Origin: Silene latifolia | Lineage: Eukaryota > Streptophyta > Magnoliopsida > Caryophyllales > Caryophyllaceae | Direction of reading: 5' to 3' | Length of the DNA: 64,000 bases | NCBI RefSeq assembly: GCF_048544455.1 | Contig: NC_133536.1 | Span: 31,374,152 to 31,438,151, forward strand | Part shown: piece after piece, positions 36,527 to 46,772 of the stretch | How positions within the stretch are numbered: the first letter of the stretch is position 1 | How the letters are laid out: every line of letters begins with the position of its first letter | Position numbers and translations under genes: made by a program | The notes under the pieces: model-generated | Database searches by the model: none | Told to the model about the DNA's origin: nothing | Seen by the model: the letters and a program-made list of their open reading frames with translations, nothing else

Positions 36527-38231
36527 TGATGTGAACATTATTTGCGCACATTTAGTCCCCTAATTGAGCCTATTTTGCATACTATTATAGCATTTCATGG
36601 CCATTCTATCCGTCAAAACCTTCCTATTTGCTTTTCTATCGCGTTCTATATGTTTTGTAGGAAAGAAGAGAATAAGGCGGAAATTCCGGCCTTTCGTGCG
36701 TATTCGGAAGCTATTTGACGATATTTGATGGACTAGTATGAGGAGGAAGTAAGAACTAGAGACCAAGCCTACAAGAATAAAATGGAAGTGAAGGAAAGGG
36801 AAGAATAGAAGAGAAAACGAGAACTGCAGTCCAACCCGTGCGGATTCTCTGGAATCCGGCCGTCCCCATTGTACAGAACCCGTGCGTCTTCACCCCAATA
36901 CGCCCGTCTTCCCCTTCACCAATCCGCCCGTCTTCCCCTTCACCAATCCGCCCGTCTTCACATCAATCCGCTCGGATTCCATCCCAGCACATTTTCGTCT
37001 TCGTCAAGCTTCAAAGAAAGAAGCCCTTCATTCAAGAAATACCGGCTTCTCCCCGCTCTATTTAAAAAGTGTAATTACTAGTTTAGCCCTTAGTTAACCC
37101 TAATGCATCCACCTAATTTCCGCTATAAATACCCCATTTGTAATAATCAAATCATCAAGTTTTTAGAGTAGAAAGTTTCCTTAGATTAAATCAAGCTTTC
37201 TTAGATTAGATTAGGAGTAGATTAGAATAGATTGCTCTTTAATCTTTTCACAAATCTCACATTAATCTCTCCTTAATTATTGTTCAAGTTTATTATTCAA
37301 GTTTATTATTGGGTAATTGAAGATTATTGGGTTTATTGGGAGATTGACAACCTTCCATCAATCATCAAGTTCTTCTATTATTCTTTGCTTTATTGTTTGG
37401 ATCATCTTAAGTTGGTATAATTCCTTTACTCTTTACTCTTTATTGTTCATTTCTTCATTCCATTATCATGTTTATACTTGTTGTGATGATTGACACCATT
37501 AATGACATGTTTCCCATGATAATGAGTGAGTAGTCTTTTAGCTAGGATTAGTGGGTAACTAGGGAAACCAACATGGGATTGATTCATGCTTAATCTAATA
37601 TGTTCACATGATTAAATTACTTGCTTGTTGTGATGTCAACTTTATGCACATGTTATGTTTGATGAAATGCTAAGCCTATGAATCCTTGCATTTACAACCA
37701 TCTCTTATCTACTCAACTTGACTTGTAAGATATAAACCAACTCGAGTCTTGTTAGACCATGCATAGAAGTTGAATAGGAGGAAAGTAAGTCGACTTGTAG
37801 GTGTTGCACAATCTAATCGATTCGGCTCCGGGACCCAACCCTTCCTATGAACCGTAAGATATAAACCAACTTGGTTCCTCCACAACATTAATTGCTTGCT
37901 TTGGTTCCTCCACAACATTAATTGCTTGCTTATAATTGTAAACATGTTTGTATGATCAACATCATGAACCCCCTATGTCCCCATGATATCCTAGCTTCTT
38001 TAATTAATTGTTTACATCCTTCTTTTATTGCTTGGTTTATTATATTGCTTGCATTAGTCTAGACACAACTACAAACCCAAACAAATTGTGACACTAGCAT
38101 AAATTGAGATAGATACACTTAGAACCCAAAGCACACCGTCCCATGGATCGACCTCGACTTACCACTAACTAGTAGTTTGTTGAGTATTACAAATGTGTTT
38201 GATTGGATGAGTGACGACCTCAACCGGATCA
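36527..38231 (+). repeat. 5' LTR of Athila B
   Basis: It begins TGATGTGAACATTATTTG and ends CAACCGGATCA. The sequence TTGGTTCCTCCACAACATTA and the 10 bases after it are duplicated in tandem at about 37874-37933, which explains why this LTR (1705 bp) is 30 bp longer than the 3' LTR (1675 bp). Confidence 0.9.
36838..37132 (+). promoter_or_regulatory. GC-rich inverted-repeat array and TATA-like box in the 5' LTR of B
   Basis: CGGATTC..GAATCCG (36841-36858), three CCGCCCGTCTTC-type units with a 24-bp period (about 36899-36960) and AATCCGCTCGGATT (36964-36977) precede CTATAAATAC at 37123-37132. The 3' LTR repeats the set with CTATAAATAC at 44832-44841. Confidence 0.55.
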
Positions 38232-38235
38232 AAAA

Positions 38236-38253
38236 TGGCGGCGTTGCCGGGGA
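38236..38253 (+). other. Primer binding site, tRNA-Asp type
   Basis: TGGCGGCGTTGCCGGGGA lies 4 bp after the 5' LTR. It differs by one base from TGGCGCCGTTGCCGGGGA, the complement of the tRNA-Asp 3' end, which is found exactly in element C and is the usual Athila primer site. Confidence 0.85.
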
Positions 38254-38388
38254 AGGTGCTATGTGATTAAGTTCTTACTTGTTTGTCTATTTTGATTTTG
38301 CTTTCACCTTGAGGAACTTGTTCCTCAAGGATTGTTCTTACCGTTTTCGTGTAGTTTCCATGCTTGTAGTTGTTTCCTTGTCTTAGCT

Positions 38389-39726
38389 ATGATGGCTCAA
38401 GACTTGACATATGGAGTATATGTTGGATATTTTGAGTATGACTATGGGTATGGGGAGTTTGAGGAGCAAGTCAACACAAACCTACCTTATTATTCGTACA
38501 ATGAAAATCCTAACTATTACCCCAAATTTTCCAACCAAAATACTCACATCCAATATCCACAACAACCACCCACCCAATACCCACTTCATAACGAGCTTCA
38601 ATTGCCACAATACAACCACTTTTACACCTACCCACAACAAGAAGATGGACCCATTCAAAATATGATTCTCCAAATGATGGGAGATCAACAAAACTTCTTC
38701 AAACAAATGCTAGAGGAGAGCCAAAGAAGGGATAATGTTCTTCAAGGCATTGTTGCCCAAGGTGAGGAATTGGAGATTCAAATTGCCCAATTGAAAGAAT
38801 CCCAAGTAACCACTCCTCATCACCCTTTGGACATTGAGCATGAATGCGAATTTGAAGTAGTAACTTTTGATATGGAAAATGAGAAATGGGAAGAGCCAAT
38901 CTCCTTGAGCTCTTGTGACTATGAAAGTGTTGTGTTCGATGAGGAAGACATAAGGTTGAGTAAGCCAAGTACTCTTAACCTTTGTGAGTATGAGGGTGTG
39001 TCCTTTGAAGTGAATATTGGGTTATTAGAGAAAGAGTTGCATGAAGCCCCCATCTATGATTTATATGAAGATAGCAACAATGATGATGAACCTAATGAAT
39101 GGACTCATAATATCACCTTGCTTGAGGAGCCTATCTTTGAGACATTTGAGATACCATATCATGAAGAAGAACGTCCTTCCTTTATTCCTCTTGAAGACCA
39201 CTTAACACCTATCATGGAGCCAATGATCATTGAAGAGGACATGATAGATCTTCTTCAAAAGGCCAAAGTATCATACAAGAGCTACTTGGTGAAAAAGCTC
39301 AAAGAGAAAATTGCTCGTGAGGCTACTTGTGAAGATCTGGCACCCACAATCTCAACTCCTATGGTATCCGATCATCAATGCCATGAAAGTTCTCCTTCTA
39401 CCTTGGAAGGATTGAAAAATCAAAATGCTATCATCATCACCAAAATTAAAGAAGAAGTTGGTAAGTGGAAGTCTACGGATGAAAACGAACCACACTTCAT
39501 GCCTAGTGTTGACAAGAATCATGGGCTTATTTATTTGAAGCATCGGGAAAACTCTAACGCTAAGGACAAAGCAAGGGAAAGAACATTTTACAAGCTTCCT
39601 TGGCCAAATTTCGTGTTCAAATTGAGCAACCCATACTTATGCTTATTTGGAGCTTGTTCACAAGCTTTTGATCTTTTATTGAGAGCCTTGAGCTCTATGG
39701 ACAAGAATTTCTACAATTTGAACTAG
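38389..39726 (+). CDS. Athila B ORF1: divergent Gag-like tail protein
   Basis: An uninterrupted frame of 445 residues from the first Met after the leader (Met-Met-Ala-Gln), ending TAG. The N-terminal 100 residues are rich in Asn, Tyr, Gln and Pro. A predicted coiled-coil/helical stretch follows (residues about 100-145, QNFFKQMLEESQRRDNVLQG then LEIQIAQLKESQ) that resembles the segment after the zinc knuckle in Athila Gag. The remainder is acidic with repeated CEYEGVSFE/CDYESVVFDE-like units. No capsid domain or zinc knuckle is visible, so it is at best a Gag derivative. Its preservation beside absent pol suggests use in trans or very recent origin. Function unknown. Confidence 0.7.
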   Translation: MMAQDLTYGVYVGYFEYDYGYGEFEEQVNTNLPYYSYNENPNYYPKFSNQNTHIQYPQQPPTQYPLHNELQLPQYNHFYTYPQQEDGPIQNMILQMMGDQQNFFKQMLEESQRRDNVLQGIVAQGEELEIQIAQLKESQVTTPHHPLDIEHECEFEVVTFDMENEKWEEPISLSSCDYESVVFDEEDIRLSKPSTLNLCEYEGVSFEVNIGLLEKELHEAPIYDLYEDSNNDDEPNEWTHNITLLEEPIFETFEIPYHEEERPSFIPLEDHLTPIMEPMIIEEDMIDLLQKAKVSYKSYLVKKLKEKIAREATCEDLAPTISTPMVSDHQCHESSPSTLEGLKNQNAIIITKIKEEVGKWKSTDENEPHFMPSVDKNHGLIYLKHRENSNAKDKARERTFYKLPWPNFVFKLSNPYLCLFGACSQAFDLLLRALSSMDKNFYNLN

Positions 39727-39957
39727 TTTGGTGGAGTCCTATCTCAAACCACCATTTGTAAGATATTTCTTGGACCCTTTACTTTGTATAATATTGTACA
39801 TTATTGCATTTGCATTTAATTTCTTGCATGAGAGTGAAGAGAGAGAGAGTCATCTTACATGTTTAATGAGCAAATTTCAGAAAAAGATAAGAAAAAAAAA
39901 AGAAAATCGGTGAAAAGGGTATGTTATTGCACGAAAAAGAAAAAGAAGGAAAGGAGC

Positions 39958-40396
39958 AGAAGACGCCCGGATTTAGAGGAAGACGCCCGACCAGGGCCCA
40001 CAGCGAAGAAATGATTAGCGCTGTAGAGGAAGACGTGCGGATTTAGCACAAACCGCCCGTCCTGGACAATACGTCCGTTTTCTTCACGGGACGCCCGTCC
40101 CGTATGTCACCCAGAAACAAAATTTTGTGCTGCACCAGAATACGGGCGGATTTAGCACAAGACGCTCGTCCAGATCAAGCCGCACGTCTCAGATACAAGA
40201 CGCCCGTCTTTTTCCTGCTCTCAACCGAGAAAAATTGCTGTGTTAGAATCCGTACGGATTCAAGCGAAGACGCCCGTCTTCTTTTCTCACAATCCGCCCG
40301 TCCCGATGAAAATCCGCTCGGATTGCCCTGTTCTTTCGGATAAAACGGATATCACCCACCCTTATCCGTTCGGATTCCCTCTTTCTTCTATATAAT
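39958..40396 (+). promoter_or_regulatory. Possible internal promoter before ORF2 of Athila B
   Basis: The spacer between the two frames is filled with GACGCCCG, CGCCCGTC and CGGATT units. It includes the perfect 16-bp palindrome GAATCCGTACGGATTC (about 40247-40262) and the near-palindrome GAAGACGCCCGTCTTC. TATATAAT follows at 40389-40396, about 110 bp before the ORF2 start. The order array - TATA - start codon repeats the order in the LTR. Confidence 0.5.
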
Positions 40397-40502
40397 CACC
40401 CCCTTTCTCCCTCATTTCCTCACCTTATCAAACCCTGAAACACTCATCTCCATCCTCAAAATCACACCCCTTCTCAAAAACACTCCCATCACCCACATCA
40501 AA

Positions 40503-42074
40503 ATGGCACCATTGATGAACACCAAGGGAAAGGCCAAGAAATTGGTTGAATCCACCGGAAAGAAGCGCAAGGGATCAACCTCTTCAATGCCACGGGAGGT
40601 AGTGCTACCAAGGAGCACCCAACCCTTAATGAGGGGAGGAATTGAACAACTCGACTACTTCCAAGAGGTGCTATTTGAATCCGATGACCACCGCACTAAC
40701 TTTGTCAAATTACTAGGTAAGAACTACGAACCCACTCAATTCGTAGATACTAGGGTGTTGGAAATCCTTAAGATAAGGTACCCTACCGAGATGTTCTTTA
40801 ATGGCCTTGGCATTGAGAAACTTTTCCATGCCCATGAGGAGACGTACCTTAGTCTCACCCTTGAATTCTTGAGTAGCCTTCGCATTGTGACAAATACCCA
40901 CACCGATGTGGGCATGGAGTTTAGGTTGTGCAACCTAGACCATCATCTTTCACTTGAGGAATTTGCCTATGTTTTCGGTCTCGTAGTGCCCACCAACTAT
41001 ACCGAAAAACCCGATAATTTCGGTGTGGACCTTCTTTGGAAGGCTATCTCCGGGAGGGATTTTATCCACCCAAAGCATTGCCACACCTTCGCCATCCAAC
41101 ATCCGGTGATTCGATTCACCGAGCGCTTTGTGGCCGGTACCATCAATGGGAGGTACGAACAAGATAGGTGTACTCTTATCGACTTAACCTTTCTTGAATC
41201 CTATTTGAATGTTCGAGCGGTGAGGCGTTATAACTTCAATACGCCACTTGAGATACTCACTAGGTTCAATGATTTTGCTCAAGGAACCACCCAACTCAAG
41301 ACCTTCGTGATGGGAGGTCTAATAACTATTTTGGCCCACCACCTTTGTCCCGGGTTCAATGCCCGAGGGACCTATACTCCTCTTGAGGGGAGAACTTTGA
41401 TTGATGAGCACACCATCTTCAACAGTCACCGATGGTGTAACTACACTCGGGAAGGGAGTGTAGAGTGGTACACCAAAAGATGCACTTCAATGATCCTTGA
41501 AGGTTGGAAGATACCCGGCATTGACCCAAGATTGAGCCCATACTCGCCTCCACCAAGCTACCTCCTTGATATCCAAATTCTTGACAATCCCCCTCAAAGG
41601 GAAGAGCCGCACCACCAAATACCTCGTGGAGCACCGGGAAGACCTATTCGCCCACCTTCCTACGTGCCTATCCCACCATACCCTACTCCTTATACCGAAT
41701 TCCGACCGGAAATCCCAAATACCCCGGGTATTAATGATTTGATGGCACTCATGAATAGAGTGGACCTCGGGGTACATGAAGGGAGGGTCGACAACTACTT
41801 GGCCCTTTACCCCCAATACTATAACATGGCTCAACAAGGGTATATTGACCCCGATGGTCCTAAGCCCTCTTGGGCACAACCGGAGCTCTTGTTTCCTAAT
41901 CAAGGGAACCAAGCTTGGGGTCGCGGCGACGGAGGGCATTCTAGCCAAGGTGGAGGGTACTCGGGTCAAGGAGGAGAATTTGACCAAGGAGGGTATTGGG
42001 GTCAAGCAAGAGGGTATGATCAAGCTGGGAGCTCTCATCATTATGGCTATGATCAAGATGAAGATGACGAGTGA
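40503..42074 (+). CDS. Athila B ORF2: ATHILA ORF-1-family protein
   Basis: An intact 523-residue frame (ATG to TGA). It starts with a basic tail (TKGKAKKLVESTGKKRKG), then a domain of about 250 residues with YEPTQFVDTRVLEILKI, LTLEFLSSLR and LSLEEFAYVFGL. This resembles the Arabidopsis retrotransposon ORF-1 (ATHILA) family as I remember it. The C-terminus is Pro-rich then Gly/Gln/Tyr/Ser-rich (residues about 450-515: GGYSGQGGEFDQGGYWGQ), a low-complexity tail like those of RNA-binding or condensate-forming proteins. The family's function is unknown. A TATA-like box at 40389 may drive it separately from ORF1. No lesion seen. Confidence 0.75.
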   Translation: MAPLMNTKGKAKKLVESTGKKRKGSTSSMPREVVLPRSTQPLMRGGIEQLDYFQEVLFESDDHRTNFVKLLGKNYEPTQFVDTRVLEILKIRYPTEMFFNGLGIEKLFHAHEETYLSLTLEFLSSLRIVTNTHTDVGMEFRLCNLDHHLSLEEFAYVFGLVVPTNYTEKPDNFGVDLLWKAISGRDFIHPKHCHTFAIQHPVIRFTERFVAGTINGRYEQDRCTLIDLTFLESYLNVRAVRRYNFNTPLEILTRFNDFAQGTTQLKTFVMGGLITILAHHLCPGFNARGTYTPLEGRTLIDEHTIFNSHRWCNYTREGSVEWYTKRCTSMILEGWKIPGIDPRLSPYSPPPSYLLDIQILDNPPQREEPHHQIPRGAPGRPIRPPSYVPIPPYPTPYTEFRPEIPNTPGINDLMALMNRVDLGVHEGRVDNYLALYPQYYNMAQQGYIDPDGPKPSWAQPELLFPNQGNQAWGRGDGGHSSQGGGYSGQGGEFDQGGYWGQARGYDQAGSSHHYGYDQDEDDE

Positions 42075-44235
42075 AAGAGGCCTACCTCACCACCTCCATT
42101 TGTATGATACCCATCTCTCCCTCTCTCTTTTGTATATACATTGCATTTAGTGTAGTTTTCGCATGCATTTGTATTGTATTCCATATTGCATTTGCATTAG
42201 TTAGTCCATATAGTATAATTTGCATTGTAATATAATTCATGTAGTTAGTTGCATATAGATTAGAATACATGCATAATTACTAATGGCCAAACCTATTCAT
42301 TTCTACGCTAGAAATAGTGTTTAAATCGGTTTGGGGAGGTTTGATCATAAGTGACTTAAGCATCTATCATGCATCATATAGTATAGTTTATATTGCATTC
42401 ATTTGTTATATATATCATATAGAATTGCATTTAGTTAGAGCATGCATTCATTCATATCATATCATTGCATTTGCACTTTAATTTTTATAAAACTTTAAAA
42501 ATTCAAAAACATGTACTTTGTTTTTCATTCCTACTCCTACATGTACATTGAGGACAATGTCCAAAATAAAGTGGGGGATGGGAATTTATATTCCAAAATG
42601 CATAAAAATTGAAAAATTTCGAAAAATCTCAAAAATATGTTCTTTAATTTCATAAAAACGAAAAACCATAAAAATTTGAAAAAATTGGAAAAACCAAACA
42701 CAAGTTCTTTTCCTTTGTAGTGTAGTCTTGTATATATTGTGTATATTGTGTTTGTTCATCCTTGTTCACATTTATTGACTATGCCACATCCGAGACATGA
42801 GGATATTGAAGACTGCATGTTATGATGTTTCCAATCTCCTTTTTCCTCTTTATGTTAATGACTATGTGGCTTTATTTTGATTGATGCGGTATAACAATGT
42901 GAACTTAGGACTTGCATTTAGTTTATATGTCATATTAGTTGGTAGAATCACTTGCATTAGGATGTATATAATAGTTGCATCATGGCATATAGTTGCATTT
43001 AGATGATTTTTTTTGAAAAATGCCTAATTGGGAACTTTGATAAGAGCAACTAAGCCATCACAAATACTTTTTCAACTTAAGACTTTGCCTACTAGAATGG
43101 TTGTAAAACACCCAAGATTGTGTCATACTAGTGTCTTTTGACCCATGACCCAAAGCCTAGTCAAGGGTTTGCATGTGAGTCACCTATCCAACCCCGTGAT
43201 GCGATGTGGACTTGGTTAACTTGTCTAGGTGACCTTGATTAACCTTGTGGTAAGGCAACCCAAAAATACTTTCTATCAATAAGTTTGAAGTGCTCATTTC
43301 GAAGATTTTGTTATGTGGAAGTAATTTATTGCTAAGGAAACCTCAAATGTTATGAAATGTTGAAATGTTGAGAAATTTAGTTATCTTGATGGAGGCGTAC
43401 CACTTCGATGTGCTTTGGAGAGGGATCCATTGAATTGGGCCCCCACACGGTTGTGAATTCGGCCGCCCAGAGACAGAGTGACTATCACCCCGAAAAGCTA
43501 TTGTTTAGAGGTTAACCGGTTGCCTAATAAGCGATTGGCGAAAGCAAAGGACACTAGCCCGGAAGGGACAAACCCCATCTTAAAGTTTTGAAATGTGAAA
43601 GTAAATGAGGTCAATTTTTGAATACTAGTCATATCCACCCGTTGTGTATAAAGATTTGAGCATTTCATTCCCAAAAAGCCTTTTTGTCAAGCCACTTTGT
43701 CGAGCTTGGGACGATCCATGACCTTTACTTTTGTAGAGAATTCGAGACTTGTCATGTCATATGCTACTAGCATCATAGGGATCATCATTCCACCACCATC
43801 CGATCGCCCTTGACGAAAGCATTTGGAAATTGAGGACGAAAGTAGTCTAGTTTAACACCATTTGGAGGTGATTTAGTGCCATCCTCTTAGCCTTAGTAAT
43901 TTGTTGAATTAGTATTTGTGAAGGATTACATGCTCTTAAATTTGTTCCTCTTTAGTGCCTCCGCCACTTGATGAGGAAGTGGCTATTTCTTTTGTAGATG
44001 CATCCATTATGTGATTTTGTGTGCTTAATGTTTGGATGTGTCGCCATTTTGGCAAGACCCACCTTGCCTTGCAAGAAGGCATCCTACCTCATGGTAGTCT
44101 TGTTGTGAGTTGAAGGGGCGGAGTGAGATCCGCTAATTGTCCCATATCGGCTATATTAGCAGGTTAGTTTAAATAAAGGTCTAGTTTTGGTCACCTCTTT
44201 ACTCGGGACGAGCAAAGGTTCGGTTTGGGGATATT
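42075..44235 (+). other. 3' non-coding region and polypurine tract of Athila B
   Basis: AT-rich, with repeated GCATTTGCATT/TATATCAT words near 42140-42480. CATTGAGGACAATGTCC and AAAGTGGGGGATGGG near 42548-42583 resemble a conserved non-coding Athila segment. The tract AAAGGTTCGGTTTGGGGATATT ends at the 3' LTR start. Unaligned length about 2.2 kb without a frame. Confidence 0.7.
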
Positions 44236-45910
44236 TGATGTGAACATTATTTGCGCACATTTAGTCCCCTAATTGAGCCTATTTTGCATACTATTATAGC
44301 ATTTCATGGCCATTTTATCCGTCAAAACCTTCCTATTTGCTTTTCTATCGCGTTCTATATGTTTTGTAGGAAAGAAGAGAATAAGGCGGAAATTCCCGTC
44401 TTTCGTGAGTATTCGGAAGCTATTTGACGATATTTGATGGACTAGTATGAGGAGGAAGCAAGAACTAGAGACCAAGCCTACAAGAATAAAATGGAAGTGA
44501 AGGAAAGGGAAGAATAGAAGAGAAAACGAGAACTGCAGTCCAACGCGTGCGGATTCTCTTGAATCCGGCCGTCCCCATTGTACAGAACCCGTGCGTCTTC
44601 ACCCCAATCCGCCCGTCTTCCCCTTCACCAATCCGCCCGTCTTCCCCTTCACCAATCCGCCCGTCTTCACATCAATCCGCTCGGATTCCATCCCAGCACA
44701 TTTTCGTCTTCGTCAAGCTTCAAAGAAAGAAGCCCTTCCTTCAAGAAATACCGGCTTCTCCCCGCTCTATCTAAAAAGTGTAATTACTAGTTTAGCCCTT
44801 AGTTAACCCTAATGCATCCACCTAATTTCCACTATAAATACCCCATTTGTAATAATCAAATCATCAAGTTTTTAGAGTAGAAAGTTTCCTTAGATTAAAT
44901 CAAGCTTTCTCAGATTAGATTAGGAGTAGATTAGAATGGATTGCTCTTTAATCTTTTCACAAATCTCACATTAATCTCTCCTTAATTATTGTTCAAGTTT
45001 ATTATTCAAGTTTATTATTGGGTAATTGAAGATTATTGGGTTTATTGGGAGATTGACAACCTTCCATCAATCATCAAGTTCTTCTATTATTCTTTGCTTT
45101 ATTGTTTGGATCATCTTAAGTTGGTATAATTCCTTTACTCTTTACTCTTTATTGTTCATTTCTTCATTCCATTATCATGTTTATACTTGTTGTGATGATT
45201 GACACCATTAATGACATATTTCCCATGATAATGAGTGAGTAGTCTTTTAGCTAGGATTAGTGGGTAACTAGGAAAACCAACATGGGATTGATTCATGCTT
45301 AATCTAATATGTTCACATGATTAAATTGCTTGCTTGTTGTGATGTCAACTTTATGCACATGTTATGTTTGATGAAATGCTAAGCCTATGAATCCTTGCAT
45401 TTACAACCATCTCTTATCTACTCAACTTGACTTGTAAGATATAAACCAACTCGAGTCTTGTTAGACCATGCATAGAAGTTGAATAGGAGGAAAGTAAGTC
45501 GACTTGTAGGTGTTGCACAATCTAATCGATTCGGCTCCGGGGCCTAACCCTTCCTATGAACCGTAAGATATAAACCAACTCGGTTCCTCCACAACATTAA
45601 TTGCTTGCTTATAATTGTAAACATGTTTGTATGATCAACACCATGAACCCCCTATGTCCCCATGATATCCTAGCATCTTTAATTAATTGTTTACATCCTT
45701 CTTTTATTGCTTGGTTTATTATATTGCTTGCATTAGTCTAGACACAACTACAAACCCAAACAAATTGTGACACTAGCATAAATTGAGATAGATAGACTTA
45801 GAACCCAAAGCACACCGTCCCATGGATCGACCTCGACTTACCACTAACTAGTAGTTTGTTGAGTATTACAAATGTGTTTGATTGGATGAGTGACGACCTC
45901 AACCGGATCA
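44236..45910 (+). repeat. 3' LTR of Athila B
   Basis: Same ends as the 5' LTR (TGATGTGAAC ... ACCGGATCA), followed by the duplication CTAAG. It lacks the 30-bp tandem duplication of the 5' LTR and otherwise differs at about 22 positions counted by eye. Confidence 0.9.
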
Positions 45911-46176
45911 CTAAGTTTACGATTAGTGATGCTCGACTCGAATGTAACGAAAGTGCCCTCGTAAGAGGAAAACGATTAAGATTAATTAAGTTGATTATTG
46001 TGGAGTTGGTCAAATTGGTCGGTCATGCAAAACGAGGCTGATACTCAGAAGGATCCGAGCTTACATGGTCGAATGTTCAAGCACGTAGACGCCAAAAAGT
46101 AAGAACGTGGTCTAGAATGCAAAGGGAGAAGAGAAGGGCGGACACTCGCGTGAGAAATATGAGGAGCGAAGGCTTC

Positions 46177-46353
46177 TATTTATACTAAACACGTGAAGGC
46201 ATTAGGATTTTTGGAGAGACTTTGGAACTGAATCTCGAAAAGATATGAAAAGATACGAAAAAAATACGCAGAAAAGGACCTGGGAAGAGGCGCAGCAGGT
46301 GCAGTCACTGCGTCTCTTGGAAGAGGCGCAACACCTGCTGCGTCTGTTCCCAA
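46177..46353 (-). promoter_or_regulatory. TATA-like box with upstream GAAGAGGCGCAGCA inverted repeats (Tat LTR)
   Basis: GAAGAGGCGCAGCA followed by TGCGTCTC, then GAAGAGGCGCAACA followed by TGCTGCGTCTG, occupy 46284-46353. TATAAATA on the minus strand lies at 46184-46177. The repeat arms can pair over about 14 bp with one or two mismatches. Confidence 0.55.
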
Positions 46354-46772
46354 GTGGTTTCCTCCTGCGGAAGAAAGATTTCCGTGTTTAATTTAAGGAA
46401 TAACGGAATAATCTTATTTTCCTTAATATTTTGTATGAATATTACGGGAAATTCTTTACCAAAGTATAAAAGATTGTGAAAGATTTATAAAATTCGGAAT
46501 AGAAATATCCGGAACATTCCAGAACATTCTGACTCGGGATTTAGCGGTTATCAGAAAATGAAGACGGTTTTAGGTCCGGACTCCAAATGTACTCTAATTA
46601 CTGTCAAAACGACCGTATCGGCGCGTAGATGACAATTAAGAGGTAGACATCAGTCTTTGAGCAATCACTTGACGATAAACTTACGAACTGTCACAAATCG
46701 TTCCGCGTACCAAACATGCGGCCCAATCATCACCGGGTGGTTTGCGGGAGGTGCAGAAATGAGGTATCTACA

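Larger units (their letters stand above)
36527..45910 (+). mobile_element. Athila-group element B: complete, two open frames, no pol
   Basis: The 9384-bp element has two LTRs (36527-38231 and 44236-45910) and an exact 5-bp duplication CTAAG at 36522-36526 and 45911-45915. It has a tRNA-Asp-type primer binding site at 38236 and a polypurine tract ending at 44235. The LTRs differ at about 22 positions by eye plus one 30-bp duplication, so the insertion is recent relative to its surroundings. It has no protease, RT, RNase H or integrase. Both internal frames are uninterrupted. It must have been copied by enzymes of an autonomous Athila. Confidence 0.9.
35019..46772 (-). mobile_element. 3' LTR of the Tat/Retand-like element (carries nested Athila B)
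   Basis: On the minus strand it begins TGTAGATACCTCATTTCTGC (46772) and ends GGTGGCGACTCCACA (35019). Without the nested 9384-bp element and one 5-bp duplication copy the LTR is about 2.37 kb. A minus-strand polypurine tract, AAAGTGGGGGCTC, abuts its start. TATAAATA at 46184-46177 is a candidate TATA box with a GAAGAGGCGCAGCA inverted-repeat array 100 bp upstream. Similar arrays lie at 35671-35740 and 36275-36345. It interrupts the Athila A integrase; the other end of the element lies beyond the window. Confidence 0.85.

Noticed and set aside
36838..37097. Small Pro/Ser-rich proteins repeated at 44547-44806
   Set aside because: They are translations of the repeat array in the Athila B LTRs, open in three frames at once because of composition.
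42075..44212. An env-like frame in Athila B
   Set aside because: No frame longer than chance exists between ORF2 and the polypurine tract.
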